Positions 1-64,000 of a DNA stretch of 64,000 bases are shown piece after piece. Origin of the DNA: Salvelinus alpinus (lineage: Eukaryota > Chordata > Actinopteri > Salmoniformes > Salmonidae); assembly GCF_045679555.1 (NCBI RefSeq), contig NC_092122.1, positions 12,327,043 to 12,391,042 on the forward strand. The letters are read 5' to 3'. The notes beneath the pieces are model-generated. The model was not told the origin of the DNA. It made no database searches and saw only the letters and a program-made list of their open reading frames with translations. A program made the translations under genes and the position numbers. Numbering within the stretch: the stretch's first letter is position 1; each line of letters begins with the position of its first letter.

Positions 1-177
1 TTTAGTCATCATCAATGGGCTCGGAGGGATTGCTCACAGAGGCACACTATCCAGTAACCAGGATTTCACCTTCCTTTAAAAGCTACACAGAGTGGGAATA
101 GTTTTAACAGAGGCCGACTATTCCACTCAGCGGCTCCTTAGTATAAAAAAAAGTACCTTTCCCTGTCAGGCTTCTGA

Positions 178-333
<156 letters not shown>

Positions 334-520
334 TGTACCAGACTAGGCCTAGTCTGTGTGACCTTTGACTCAACGGGCAGCCAGTTGAGCTCCTGAAACT
401 GGCTCCTACCAATATGAGTACGTGGGCTCAGATTCAACGCCAGCTTAATCAACTTGTTCTGGGCTATCTGAAGGTTGCTTTTTAGTAGATTAGTTAAGCC
501 TTCGAACCATGAAGTGCTAT

Positions 521-1149
521 TGTAACGTGGGGGAAATACACCAAAATATTTAATTCCTGTAGTCGTACTACGCCCCCTTTTAATATGCGACGTAGGTCCT
601 TGGGACTAAGCTAAACATAACAGGTTCTTTGCATCAAAAAGTGGAGCATGGGAATCAGACAACAACAATTTATTTTCATCGTCAGAAGAAAGGCCCAATC
701 TCCTGGCCTACGTAATGTCCATATACCATCTTCAGCTCCAGGAGCGCCATACAACTGTCCTACAAGACAGACTTCAATATCACACAAATAACACTAGGTT
801 TATACATTCCATTCACATACTCAAACAGACAATAATAATGTGTTGCCACAGTCACGGAGGGCGTGCCCAGGGAGGAGAGAAAAGCCTAGGTGGAATATGG
901 ACGCCAGTGCCTAAACACACTACATGTACAATAAGTCATATTTCTCATACTTTGTTAAAAAAACACCATCACCACTCCCGCCCTCCCAAGGCCAGCCGAC
1001 CAGCACATAGTAAGGTGATCCCCTGAATGACACAAACAGGAAGGGTTTTATACAAAAGGCCACACCCTTAAATAACAATCACACACACCTGGCACAGGCA
1101 GACCAACAAGTGTGCTTTCAAAATAGGTAGACGGTTCTAACCCGTTACA
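521..1149 (-). mobile_element. candidate solo LTR (Ty3/Gypsy-like)
   Basis: The segment starts TGTAACG and ends CGTTACA, a 7-bp perfect terminal inverted repeat of the TG...CA kind used by LTRs. The flanks are CTAT and CTAG, a 3-of-4 match to a 4-bp target duplication. On the minus strand a TATAAAACCC motif occurs near 1050, suggesting that orientation. No coding sequence is present. It could be a chance pairing, hence moderate confidence. Confidence 0.45.
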
Positions 1150-1371
1150 CTAGCTTAGTCAAAATGAGTGCATTAGCTAGCCCTTTCTTACCTAGTACCT
1201 TAGTGGCCATACCCCCCCTCCCATGTTGCCATCTAGTGTACATTCTAAGTAATTGCCTGCTGTTTTGGCTGAGTACCTCTCCTGCTAGCTGTACCCTGAT
1301 GCCTGAGGACTTGCTTCGTTTCAATTTAGACCCCAACAGAATTGCTTCTGTTTTGCAGAGGTTCAGAGATA

Positions 1372-1959
1372 CAGTGAGGGAAAAAAGTATTTGATCCCCT
1401 GCTGATTTTGTACGTTGCCCACTGACAAAGAAATTATCAGTCTATAATTTTAATGGTAGGTTTATTTGAACAGTGAGAGACAGAATAACAACAAAAAAAT
1501 CCAGAAAAACACATGTCAAAAATTTTATAAATTGGAAATAAGTATTTGACCCCCTCTCAATCAGAAAGATTTCTGGCTCCCAGGTGTCTTTTATACAGGT
1601 AACGAGCTGAGATTAGGAGCACACTCTTAAAGGGAGTGCTCCTAATCTCAGTTTGTTACCTGTATAAAAGACACCTGTCCACAGAAGCAATCAATCAGAT
1701 TCCAAACTCTCCACCATGGCCAAGACCAAAGAGCTCTCCAAGGATGTCAGGGACAAGATTGTAGACCTACACAAGGCTGGAATGGGCTACAAGACCATCG
1801 CCAAGCAGCTTGGTGAGAAGGTGACAAGAGTTGGTGCGATTATTTGCAAATTATTCACTGTTCAAATAAACCTACCATTAAAATTATAAACTGATCATTT
1901 CTTTTCAGTGGGCAAACGTACAAAATCAGCAGGGGATCAAATACTTTTTCCCCTCACTG
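1372..1959 (+). mobile_element. internally deleted Tc1/mariner-like element
   Basis: TA-flanked element with inverted ends CAGTGAGGGAAAAAAGTATT and matching outer bases. It keeps the 5' region and the start of the transposase, then jumps directly into the opposite terminal repeat. Inside, a near-palindrome (GGAGCAC / GTGCTCC, 1616-1655) forms a hairpin. It is a non-autonomous derivative of the family that also left 22999..25286. Confidence 0.9.
1716..1850 (+). pseudogene. Tc1-like transposase, N-terminal remnant
   Basis: An ATG at 1716 opens 45 codons beginning [20 protein letters not shown] and ending near VGAIICK. This is the first helix-turn-helix of the PAIRED-like DNA-binding region. 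The frame then runs into the element's terminal repeat, so the catalytic DDE domain is absent. Confidence 0.88.
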
Positions 1960-2006
1960 TAGCTTGTTGTCTATGAGCCATGCATTGATGTTAGTGAGCT
2001 CTGCAC

Positions 2007-2304
2007 TCAGTATACTCTCCAGTGTGGTTTAGTTTTGTGAGACACCAAGAGTGCAGAGTCCTCTTCATACAGAAACAGGTGACATGAGCAAGCATCCTTT
2101 ATATCATTAATGTACAGTAGGAATAACAGAGGCCCTAGCACGCTCCCCTGTGGCACGCCACGGCTTATGTGTAGCCTCGGAGGGCAAACCATTTACCTCA
2201 ACCACTTGTTCCCTCCCCAACAAGTAGGACTCAACCCATTCAAGAGTCGTACTACCCAACCTTCTCTCTTCTTGTCTCAGCCGATGTAAATTTTTTGGGG
2301 TCAC
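2007..2304 (-). pseudogene. LINE reverse transcriptase fragment
   Basis: Two overlapping minus-strand frames give pieces of one reverse transcriptase: WVESYLLGREQVVEVNGL in one frame, then SRGVPQGSVLGPLLFLLYIN in another. A frameshift separates them. The catalytic box expected as Y/F-A-D-D reads YEEDSALLVS, so the active site is lost. It is Rex/RTE- or Jockey-like; the clade cannot be fixed. Confidence 0.85.
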
Positions 2305-2733
2305 AGACTGTCTGATTGGTTGTGTAAACGTTCTGAAATTGCTAAATGATTTACTGTGATTTCACGGGAGCCCAGGGCGAAACAGAACATATTACACACC
2401 ATAATCTGTGTAGAAATCATATGTGCTATCTAATGTTGTGTACACAGGGGGGTCAGGGGATATGTCTGCTTATGGTTTCTGAACAGGAAGCACCACATAA
2501 ACAAATTACAGAGCTGAAGTGTTCCGATTTTTCTGAGATTAGGTGGCTTTGTTGCAAAACAGCCTAATCATACAAAATAACAACACCTGTGAGCTGGAGG
2601 AAGATTTATGGAATCTCCCAGAGTCCAAAAGTTCCCCTCTGTTTCTGAGAAAAGCTCTTAACAGATCCCTAAAAATATTTTCTACGGATATAGCACTTCA
2701 TTTTTCATATACACTGTAAACAGTTACAGTATA

Positions 2734-2843
2734 ACCCACTGGGCACAGACATCAATTCAACGTCTATTCCATGCTGGGTCAACGTAATTTCATTGAAATG
2801 ACGCGGAAACATCGTTGATTCAATCAGTGTTTTCCCAGTGGGT
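2734..2843. mobile_element. 110-bp MITE with ACCCACTGGG inverted ends
   Basis: A short element bounded by ACCCACTGGG and its reverse complement CCCAGTGGGT, with a TA at the left junction. The interior is AT-rich and non-coding. Superfamily not determined. Confidence 0.75.
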
Positions 2844-3867
2844 ACCCAATACCTGCTTTTCTTCCTTACACAGCAACTTGATCATAACTCAAGAATGATT
2901 TCTCAAATATTAATTTCTACTTTACTTCATCTTCCAACAATTCCATGTGCATCTATTCATTCATCCATCAATTCACTCATATATTAATTTACTTCCTGCT
3001 TTTTCTGTCGTTTCACTTAGTTACAGTGCAGTTCACTGTTTGTGAGCGTCTGCACAGTACCAGAAACCTCACTGTATCTGGTTATTTTACAATTGCTGCC
3101 CCCTAGTGAACCTCCTATCAGTCGAATGTTCTACAGTGGAGGACAGTTACTGAGGCCAGCTGCAGAGGCACACATAGCTGAGCCCAGTGGAGCTTTGCCA
3201 AACACAAAGGCTTTGACCTCCTATGGGGCTGGGGACAGACCAGATTATGTCCCAGATAGAAGATAAACATAATTTGTCAGCATTTTTTAAAACACAAGAA
3301 AACAAACATGATCAAATTAGGACTTTTTGTAATGTCAAGCAGACCCTTGAACCCTAAGTATGAGGCACCATTAAATCCTCCATGAGAAATCATTTTGGAG
3401 ACATGGTCTTTCCCACTGGGATGAGCATTTCTGTCTCCCCTGTGTGCTCACAGGCACAGTGGCTCCCCACATCAAATTTGTTTACATGGCTAGTTTGTAG
3501 GGGATTGGGGTACAACCAAGATTGTTTGCGTGGCTAGTCGTCTCTCTCTCTCTGTTTGCATGGCTCTTGTTACCAGCGAGGGGCCGAAGGTGACGGGGGT
3601 TGGAGGAGATGGCCTGAGTGAATCAGGGTTTTGCCCAGTGTGCCCATTTCATGGGCAAATGAGGGATCACTCCTCTGTGTGGTGGAAGATGGTAGCACAG
3701 ACGGGGTGCTTGTTGCTAGGTGGGACAGTGGAGGCAGACAATAGTGGTGCTTCCAGAACTGACAGCGCCTGACTGGGCCATTTTTAACTGGCGGCAGGAG
3801 AACAGGAGATCACAGTATTTAATAGCCAAACAAATAAAAGATTGATGATAGTATCATGGCTATGAAC

Positions 3868-4408
3868 ACCGAGTTTACAAAACATTAAGAACACCTGCTC
3901 TTTCCATGATAGAGACTGACCAGGTGAATCCAGGTGAAACCTATAATCCCTTATTGGTGTCACTTGTTAAATCCACTTCAATCAGTGTAGATGAAGGGGA
4001 GGACACAGGTTAAAGAAGGATGTTTAAGCCTTGAGACAATTGAGACATGGATTGTGTATGTGTGCCATTCAGAAGGTGAATGGGCAAGACAAAACAATTA
4101 AGTGCTTTTGAACGGGGTATGAGAGTAGGCGCTAGGCACACCGGTTTGTGTCAAGAACTGCAATGCTGCTGGGTTTTTCACATTCAACAGTTTCCCGTGT
4201 GTATCAAGAATGGTCCACCACCCAAAGGACATCCAGCCAACTTGACACAACTATGGGAAGCGTTAGAGTCAACATGGGCCAGCATCCCTGTGGAACGCTT
4301 TCGACATCTTGTAGAGTCCATGCCCGGATGAATTGAGGCTGTTCTGAGGGTAAAAGGGCAACTCAATATTAGGAAGGTGTTCCTAATATTTGGTATACTT
4401 AGTGTAGA
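3868..4408 (+). mobile_element. Tc1-derived non-autonomous element with transposase N-terminus
   Basis: Inverted ends resemble GTTTACAAAACATTAAGAAC on the left and, reversed, on the right near 4370-4408. Two overlapping + frames (4080.. and 4148..) give MGKTKQLSAFERGMRVGARH and [20 protein letters not shown], helix-turn-helix pieces of a Tc1-like transposase separated by a frameshift. A shorter relative with the same ends lies at 36917..37083. Confidence 0.8.
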
Positions 4409-4981
4409 ATAAAATAAGGTTAAACCTACTGCAGTTAATCTACTTCATGCATTCTCTCAGAGGCATGCATGGTTCATTAATACATTTACTTACAGACCTG
4501 GCAACGACCATAGGCAGGGGTTAAGTTTGTTTCACCTCCTTGAATGGACAGTGATTTTCAAAATACAACGTGCTTATAGTATTTTTTAGATACAGTAAAT
4601 TCATGTGACCTTAAATTCACTTTAAATAAATTAACAGAAGAGTTCTTGCACCAGAGGAGAGAGATCTCTGACATCTCTACCAGCCCTGAAGGTTTTTCTA
4701 TGTTATGAGTGAAAACACTAATAGTTACAGAGCAGGAATATAGAGTTTACTGTACACAAAGCCCTTTGCTACATTTCCCATCGCCTGCAGGTGTGTGCGT
4801 GCTCCAGGCACCTGGGTACCATGGGGACTCTGTGGATCTCTGACCCCAGGGAAGTAGTGAGGAGTCTGAGCCTTGCAGCCTGGGTCAGGGCCTCTCCTAT
4901 CAATCACAGACTGGTCCAATGACCTCTTCATACAGGCCTCATTCTGTCCAACACTTGCATTTGGTTTGTTTTCTCAAAGAG

Positions 4982-5513
4982 TGTCACGCCCTGATCTGTT
5001 CCACCTGTCCTTGTGATTGTCTCCACCCCCCTCCAGGTGTTGCCCATCTTCCCCATTATCCCCTGTGTATTTAGACCTGTGTTCTCTGTGTGTCTGTTGC
5101 CAGTTCGTCTTGTTTGTCAAGTCAACCAGCGGGTTGTCTCAGCTCCTGATTTTCCCCAGTTGCTCTTTTCGCGCCCTCCTGGTTTTGACCCTTGCCTGTC
5201 CCGACTCTGAGCCCGCCTGCCTGACCACTCTGCCTGCCCCTGAGCCTGCCCGCCGTCCTGTACCTTTGCACCTACTCTGGATTACCGACCTCTGCCTGAC
5301 CCTGAGCTCGCCTGCCGTCCTGTACCTTTGCCCCACCTCTGAATTACCGACCTCTGCCTGACCTGAGCCTGCCTGCCGTCCTGTACCTTTGCCCCACCAC
5401 TCTGGATTATCGACCCCTGCCTGCCTTGACCTGTCGTTTGCCTGCCCCTGTTGCCGTTACAGACGTTGTTACTTCAACACAGTCTGCATTTGGGTCTTAT
5501 TGAAACGTTATAA
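4982..5513 (+). mobile_element. LTR-like remnant with internal tandem repeat
   Basis: Begins TGTCACGCCCTGATCTGTTC, which I recognise as the start of a salmonid Gypsy-type LTR. It is C/T-rich and carries a 62-bp tandem repeat at 5240-5426. No matching CA-ending 3' terminus is visible, so the right edge is uncertain. Reading frames across it are a by-product of low-complexity sequence. Confidence 0.5.
5240..5426 (+). repeat. three-copy 61-64 bp tandem repeat
   Basis: Three consecutive units start CTGAGC at 5240, 5302 and 5363. Each contains GCCGTCCTGTACCTTTGC and GGATTACCGACCTCTGCCTG-like parts with a few substitutions. A partial earlier unit precedes them. Confidence 0.9.
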
Positions 5514-6439
5514 AGAGTCAATTCCCACGGCAGATAAACATCATAGGCTCAATTACTATTGTGTTTATGTATACTTAGATGGTATCTGCCTCCTTGAGAG
5601 GAAACATTCTGTATTATTGCAGCACTATAGACGTCAGTTGGATTGACATCCTGAACTACCCCTCTTCCTTCCAAGGTGGGAGCACTGCAGTATATAAAGA
5701 CCAGATTTTACCATTACCAGACTACCAGTACATCATAAAACAGTTCCCCTTTTCACTTCTATCGTCAGATACAATACAATCTGAGACACTTGGGGAAGTG
5801 AAACCTTTTGATCGCTACTCTTCTTGTCCTCATTAAGGACATTTTCACGCTTGCTTTATCTCAGAGGATGAGCAATTGAACGCTGGATGCCCCACGAGAG
5901 CTATGATTTGCAAGAGGCCTTCAACCCACTTCCTGTCTGTTGGTTTGTTGGCAGGAAGTCAGGTGACTCATCGTATCCGGCCTGACAGTTCTTCTCTTTG
6001 TGTTCTGAGTGGGCTGTGTGTCATGAGTTACAGAGATTCAGTGACAGGAGGAGCTGACCCTCTCTGTCGCTGTTTCTGTCTCTGTCTGTGTGTCTTTTTC
6101 TCTGTGTGACAATGGTAATCGATGTAGGAACTGAGATCAGGAACAAATACTGTAGCCAATTTTATCTGCTTAAAAGTCCGTTTTCCCACGCTAATGGCGC
6201 TTTCAAGTGTAACTCAATATTAAGTTATTAATTTTGCTTAGTAATATTATCAACACACTACATAATAACAGTGTATGCATGCCATTCTGATATCTTGCTA
6301 TCTGTGCTATGTCTACCCAGGGCATGGATGCGCCTAACAGGGGAGACACACTTGAGCGGTGAGAAGTACCAGGAATGTCAGCAGTGCTGGGCTGGGTCGT
6401 CTTCAGAGGGGAACTAGAACTGGATGTGGAGATGAAACG

Positions 6440-7110
6440 GCTGCAAGGGACGACTTCATTAGTTTGGACTACAGGAAAAGGAGGTCCGATTACACCCCCA
6501 TTCTCATCGATGGGGCTGTAGTGGAGCAGGTTGAGATGTCCACATCAACAACAAACTATCATGGTCCAAACACACCAAGACAGTCGTGAAGAGGGTACGA
6601 CAAAGCCTATTCACCCTCAGGAGACTGAAAAATTTAAACCATTTGGCATGGGCTTTCAGATCCTCAAAAAGTTCTACAGCTGCACCATCGAGAGCATCCT
6701 GACTGGTTGCATCACGGCCTGGTATGGCAACTGCTCGGCCTCCGACCGCAAGGCACAGCAGAGGGTAGTGCGTACGGCCTAGTACATCACTGGGGCCAAG
6801 CTTCCTGCCATCCAGGACCATCTATACCAGGCGGTGTCAGAGGAAGGCCCTAAAAATGGTCAAAGACTCCAGCCACCCTAGTCATAGACTGTTCTCTCTG
6901 CTACCGCATGGCAAGCGGTACCGGAGCACCAAGTCTAGGTCCAAAAGACTTCTTAACAACTTCTACCCCCAAGCCATTAGACTCCTGAACAGCTAATCAA
7001 ATGGCTACCCAGACTATTTGCATTGCACCTCCCCCCACACTTTTACGCTGCTGCTACTTAATAGGGCAGTTAACAGGGCAGTGAACATTGCTACCTTATA
7101 GCCTAGTGCT
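6440..7110 (+). pseudogene. L2/RSg-1-like LINE 3' fragment
   Basis: Plus-strand frames give scattered matches to the C-terminus of the LINE ORF2 seen intact at 30520-32560: CTIESILTGCITAWYGNCSA, then an in-frame stop, then ITGAKLPAIQD and frameshifted remnants. The 3' region with GACTATTTGCATTGCACC follows. It is 5'-truncated and dead. Confidence 0.88.
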
Positions 7111-8259
7111 CAACCAGGAGAGCCAAGGAGATGAATCTTGTGTGTTTCCCTCCCTCCTGCCTACTGGCAGTTTGTCAAGTGAAGTTCAAGGCCATGTTAC
7201 CCATCAGCTGTAAGAAGCATAGACCATCCCCCTTGACCTGCAGTGCAGGAAGTGTTGGAATTTTCTCAGTGGCGTTACGATGTCGGCAGCCAAGGACAGC
7301 AGGCCGCACGGAACTGGCCTCTGTTTCAGAGGATGAATAAATGTAATCTGCCCTCAACCTCCCTATCACTTAACGGTATTGCAAAATCACTGCAGCGTTG
7401 TGACAATGTTGCTCTTTGTTCGTTATGAGGCAAGAGTTTTTATGTGTTGGGACTGCTGTATTTTAAAGGTGATATCGTTGAATGTAACAATACCAAGTGC
7501 TCTGCAGTTTTACGCAGGAATTTGACATGGGCATGAATGTATTATGTAACAGGTACTTTAGTTTTGTTTAGGCGATCATGAAGAGACAATGCGAGTGACA
7601 CTTGTGGTTAGGATCACACTGGCTATTCAGCGGCACACAGAGGTGATGTTCTATTTGATCTCTATCTCTTTCATACAAGCATACTACGTAAAACTGAAAA
7701 TGTATAAATTCTATTTAATACAGATTATTTTCTGTATAGGTCAACATTACATTTCAACTGAATGGGCTACCATCTGTTTTGACCACACACACTGCGAAAG
7801 CAGGCATTCCTGTGGGCTGTCCTCTGATCAGTTCTGGCAGACGCTCTGATTCCAGAGTATTTCAGCAATGACATGCGGGCTGGGGAACACTTGTGACAGA
7901 TATGAGGAAGATATGGTCTCTAGTTTAGATAACCAAAATATTGACGTTGAGTGCACAGAAAGGTTATGATACAGTTTTGTCATTTTCACTGTAAAAAGCC
8001 CATTTGAGCTGTCAACGACTTGTTTAAACGTGTTTATTTGATATGGTGATGTTCTTTGGTAGATTACATAAGGTTTCCCAAGTGTACCATGCCATGTAGC
8101 CAAGATGTTATTGATGCATGCTAAATACACTAATTGTTCAGAATCATTCTACCGCAAATATTGCATGTTTTCAGTAAGATAATTGTCAGCATCTAGCTAA
8201 CAATGTGCTGGTTAGGCAACAGTGGTTTTGTTTTTTGCAAGGGATCAACACCCAACTAC

Positions 8260-8492
8260 ATTAATGGGACGTTGTGGGACATTCTTGCCATGCGCCCCTC
8301 CCTGTAACCCAGTGCGCAGACTCATCACACTCCGCTGTCAGGGCAAGGCATACTGACGGTATGGCGGCAGGATACAGCAGGAAGGATGCTACTGTCGCCC
8401 GTGATGTGTCTTTCACCAACAGAATGTGAATGGAATATCGACGGTAAAGGGAAAGGATACCGCAATAAAGGCCTGTCTCCGTGAACTCCGAG
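8260..8492 (+). promoter_or_regulatory. sbf1: probable sbf1 promoter and 5' UTR, CpG-rich
   Basis: The sequence around exon 1 (about 8260-8740) has many more CpG dinucleotides than the surrounding AT-rich intron and intergenic DNA, as expected for a broadly expressed vertebrate gene. No convincing TATA box is seen close to the ATG. The transcription start cannot be placed from sequence alone; the ATG at 8493 is chosen because the peptide matches the conserved SBF start. Confidence 0.55.
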
Positions 8493-63002
<54,510 letters not shown>

Positions 63003-64000
63003 GTAACCAATTCCTTATTTTACATTACGCTGGACAAAAGCCACGCAGAGCCCAGGCCAGCTCCGCCCAACCCCCTCTGCACCAATCCCTGCAGCTCAGT
63101 GTCACAGTGCCACGCCCACGGCAGGTACGTCTGTCCCAGCGACAGCACCATGTGTGACTCACACTAATACGTCTGAGCAGTGCATGCTGGGTTGATGTAG
63201 TTCCCCTCCTCCTCTCAGAAGCCGGGGTCTCGTTCAGTTGGAACTAAATGCGAGAAAATGTTTTGAAAAGGAGGTGGTACTACCTGACTTTGTCCAATAT
63301 GAACAAGAATGTGGATTTTCTGTTTCATTACATGTTCTCCAGTTGGTGCCTATTGAACATGAACCTGGTAGATGACAACAGCCTGAGCAGTGCATGCTGG
63401 AGGTTGTAGTTCTCAGTGACCTGGTTGACTACAGCATGTGTCACTGACTTGTGCCTTCAGACAGAAGGGTGCAGTTTGCTCTGGTTGTTCTGTGGAGTTT
63501 TCTGCCAGCAGTTGGAGAGGGATGGTAGCTTAGCACGGCATCATTGGCATGTCTGCTGTGTTAATGGCAACTAAGCAGTGTCCTAGCATATGCATTAACC
63601 AAGAGCTCAGGGATGCCCTGTATCAGATATCAGTCTAATTGGATCTCACCTTTTGTGAGTTTTCTGTGTTTATCCCATCTTATAATACCTCAGAGAGCGC
63701 CTCACATTTGACCTGATTCCATCTCCCAGAATGCTCTAGATTTTCCCCCCCCTGCGTGAGCGTTCATATCATATGAATTCCAGTTAAATCCTCTCCCAAT
63801 GAGCTGGACCCAGGGTATTAGCTGTTGCACAACACATTATGAAATGGGTTACAAAGCGAGTGCCTTCATTTTCTATTATGAGTTGAGCTGCTCTGTTTGG
63901 TGTAGTTGCCCCAGCGTAGGCCTCTCCAGGGTCGCTCGGGACAGGAAATTATGTCAATGCCCTGAGCCAAATGGTCCATAGGTCTTTAACAGAAACTGGA
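63003..64000. other. sbf1: intron 21, 5' part
   Basis: No further exon found. The frame of exon 21 stays open to 63165, but an internal donor at 63124 would not keep phase 0, so I treat it as intron. Confidence 0.6.

Noticed and set aside
63003..63165. Continuation of the exon 21 reading frame past its donor
   Set aside because: The CAAAAG|GTAACC donor matches the conserved boundary, and the alternative donor at 63124 would leave the wrong phase.

Overview
The window is vertebrate nuclear DNA, almost certainly from a salmonid fish. It carries one protein-coding gene in many short exons with GT-AG introns. The introns and the 5' flank are packed with Tc1/mariner-like transposons (one close to the salmonid lineage from which Sleeping Beauty was reconstructed), tRNA-derived SINEs with salmonid-type heads and tails, RSg-1-like LINE 3' ends, and hAT-like elements. 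There is no bacterial or phage gene organisation.

Gene: 21 exons on the + strand (8493..63002) give an unbroken 876-codon N-terminal part of a SET-binding-factor / myotubularin-related pseudophosphatase. Its residues resemble vertebrate SBF1 (MTMR5) more than SBF2 (MTMR13). Every phase closes. The exons encode the tripartite DENN domain and the SBF2-type middle domain. The GRAM, inactive phosphatase and PH regions must lie beyond base 64000. Exon 1 sits in a CpG-rich segment; intron 1 is 32.9 kb and full of mobile elements, while exons 2-21 lie within about 21.5 kb.

Layout: 1-8492 is 5' flank with a 152-bp CA repeat, a candidate solo LTR, Tc1 and LINE remnants, MITEs and an LTR-like block with a 62-bp tandem repeat. 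8493-41457 is exon 1 plus intron 1. The intron holds two inverted copies of a SINE-carrying hAT-like element; one contains a Tc1 that itself contains a solo LTR. It also holds a three-level nest: a LINE inside a hAT inside a Tc1. 41458-49592 holds exons 2-6, with a Sleeping Beauty-like relic in intron 2 and a ZBED/hAT relic in intron 5. 49593-52583 (intron 6) has three consecutive Tc1-class elements. 52584-63002 holds exons 7-21, with a 2.2-kb long-inverted-repeat element in intron 13. 63003-64000 is intron 21.

I found no new multi-gene system. The best leads are the datable transposon nests (target duplications readable at several levels), the inverted hAT pair that could fold intron 1 RNA, a phase-preserving 30-nt candidate microexon in intron 5, two in-frame alternative donor pairs, and a splice donor embedded in a GT repeat. 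Comparisons to named proteins and repeat families are from memory; no search was run.
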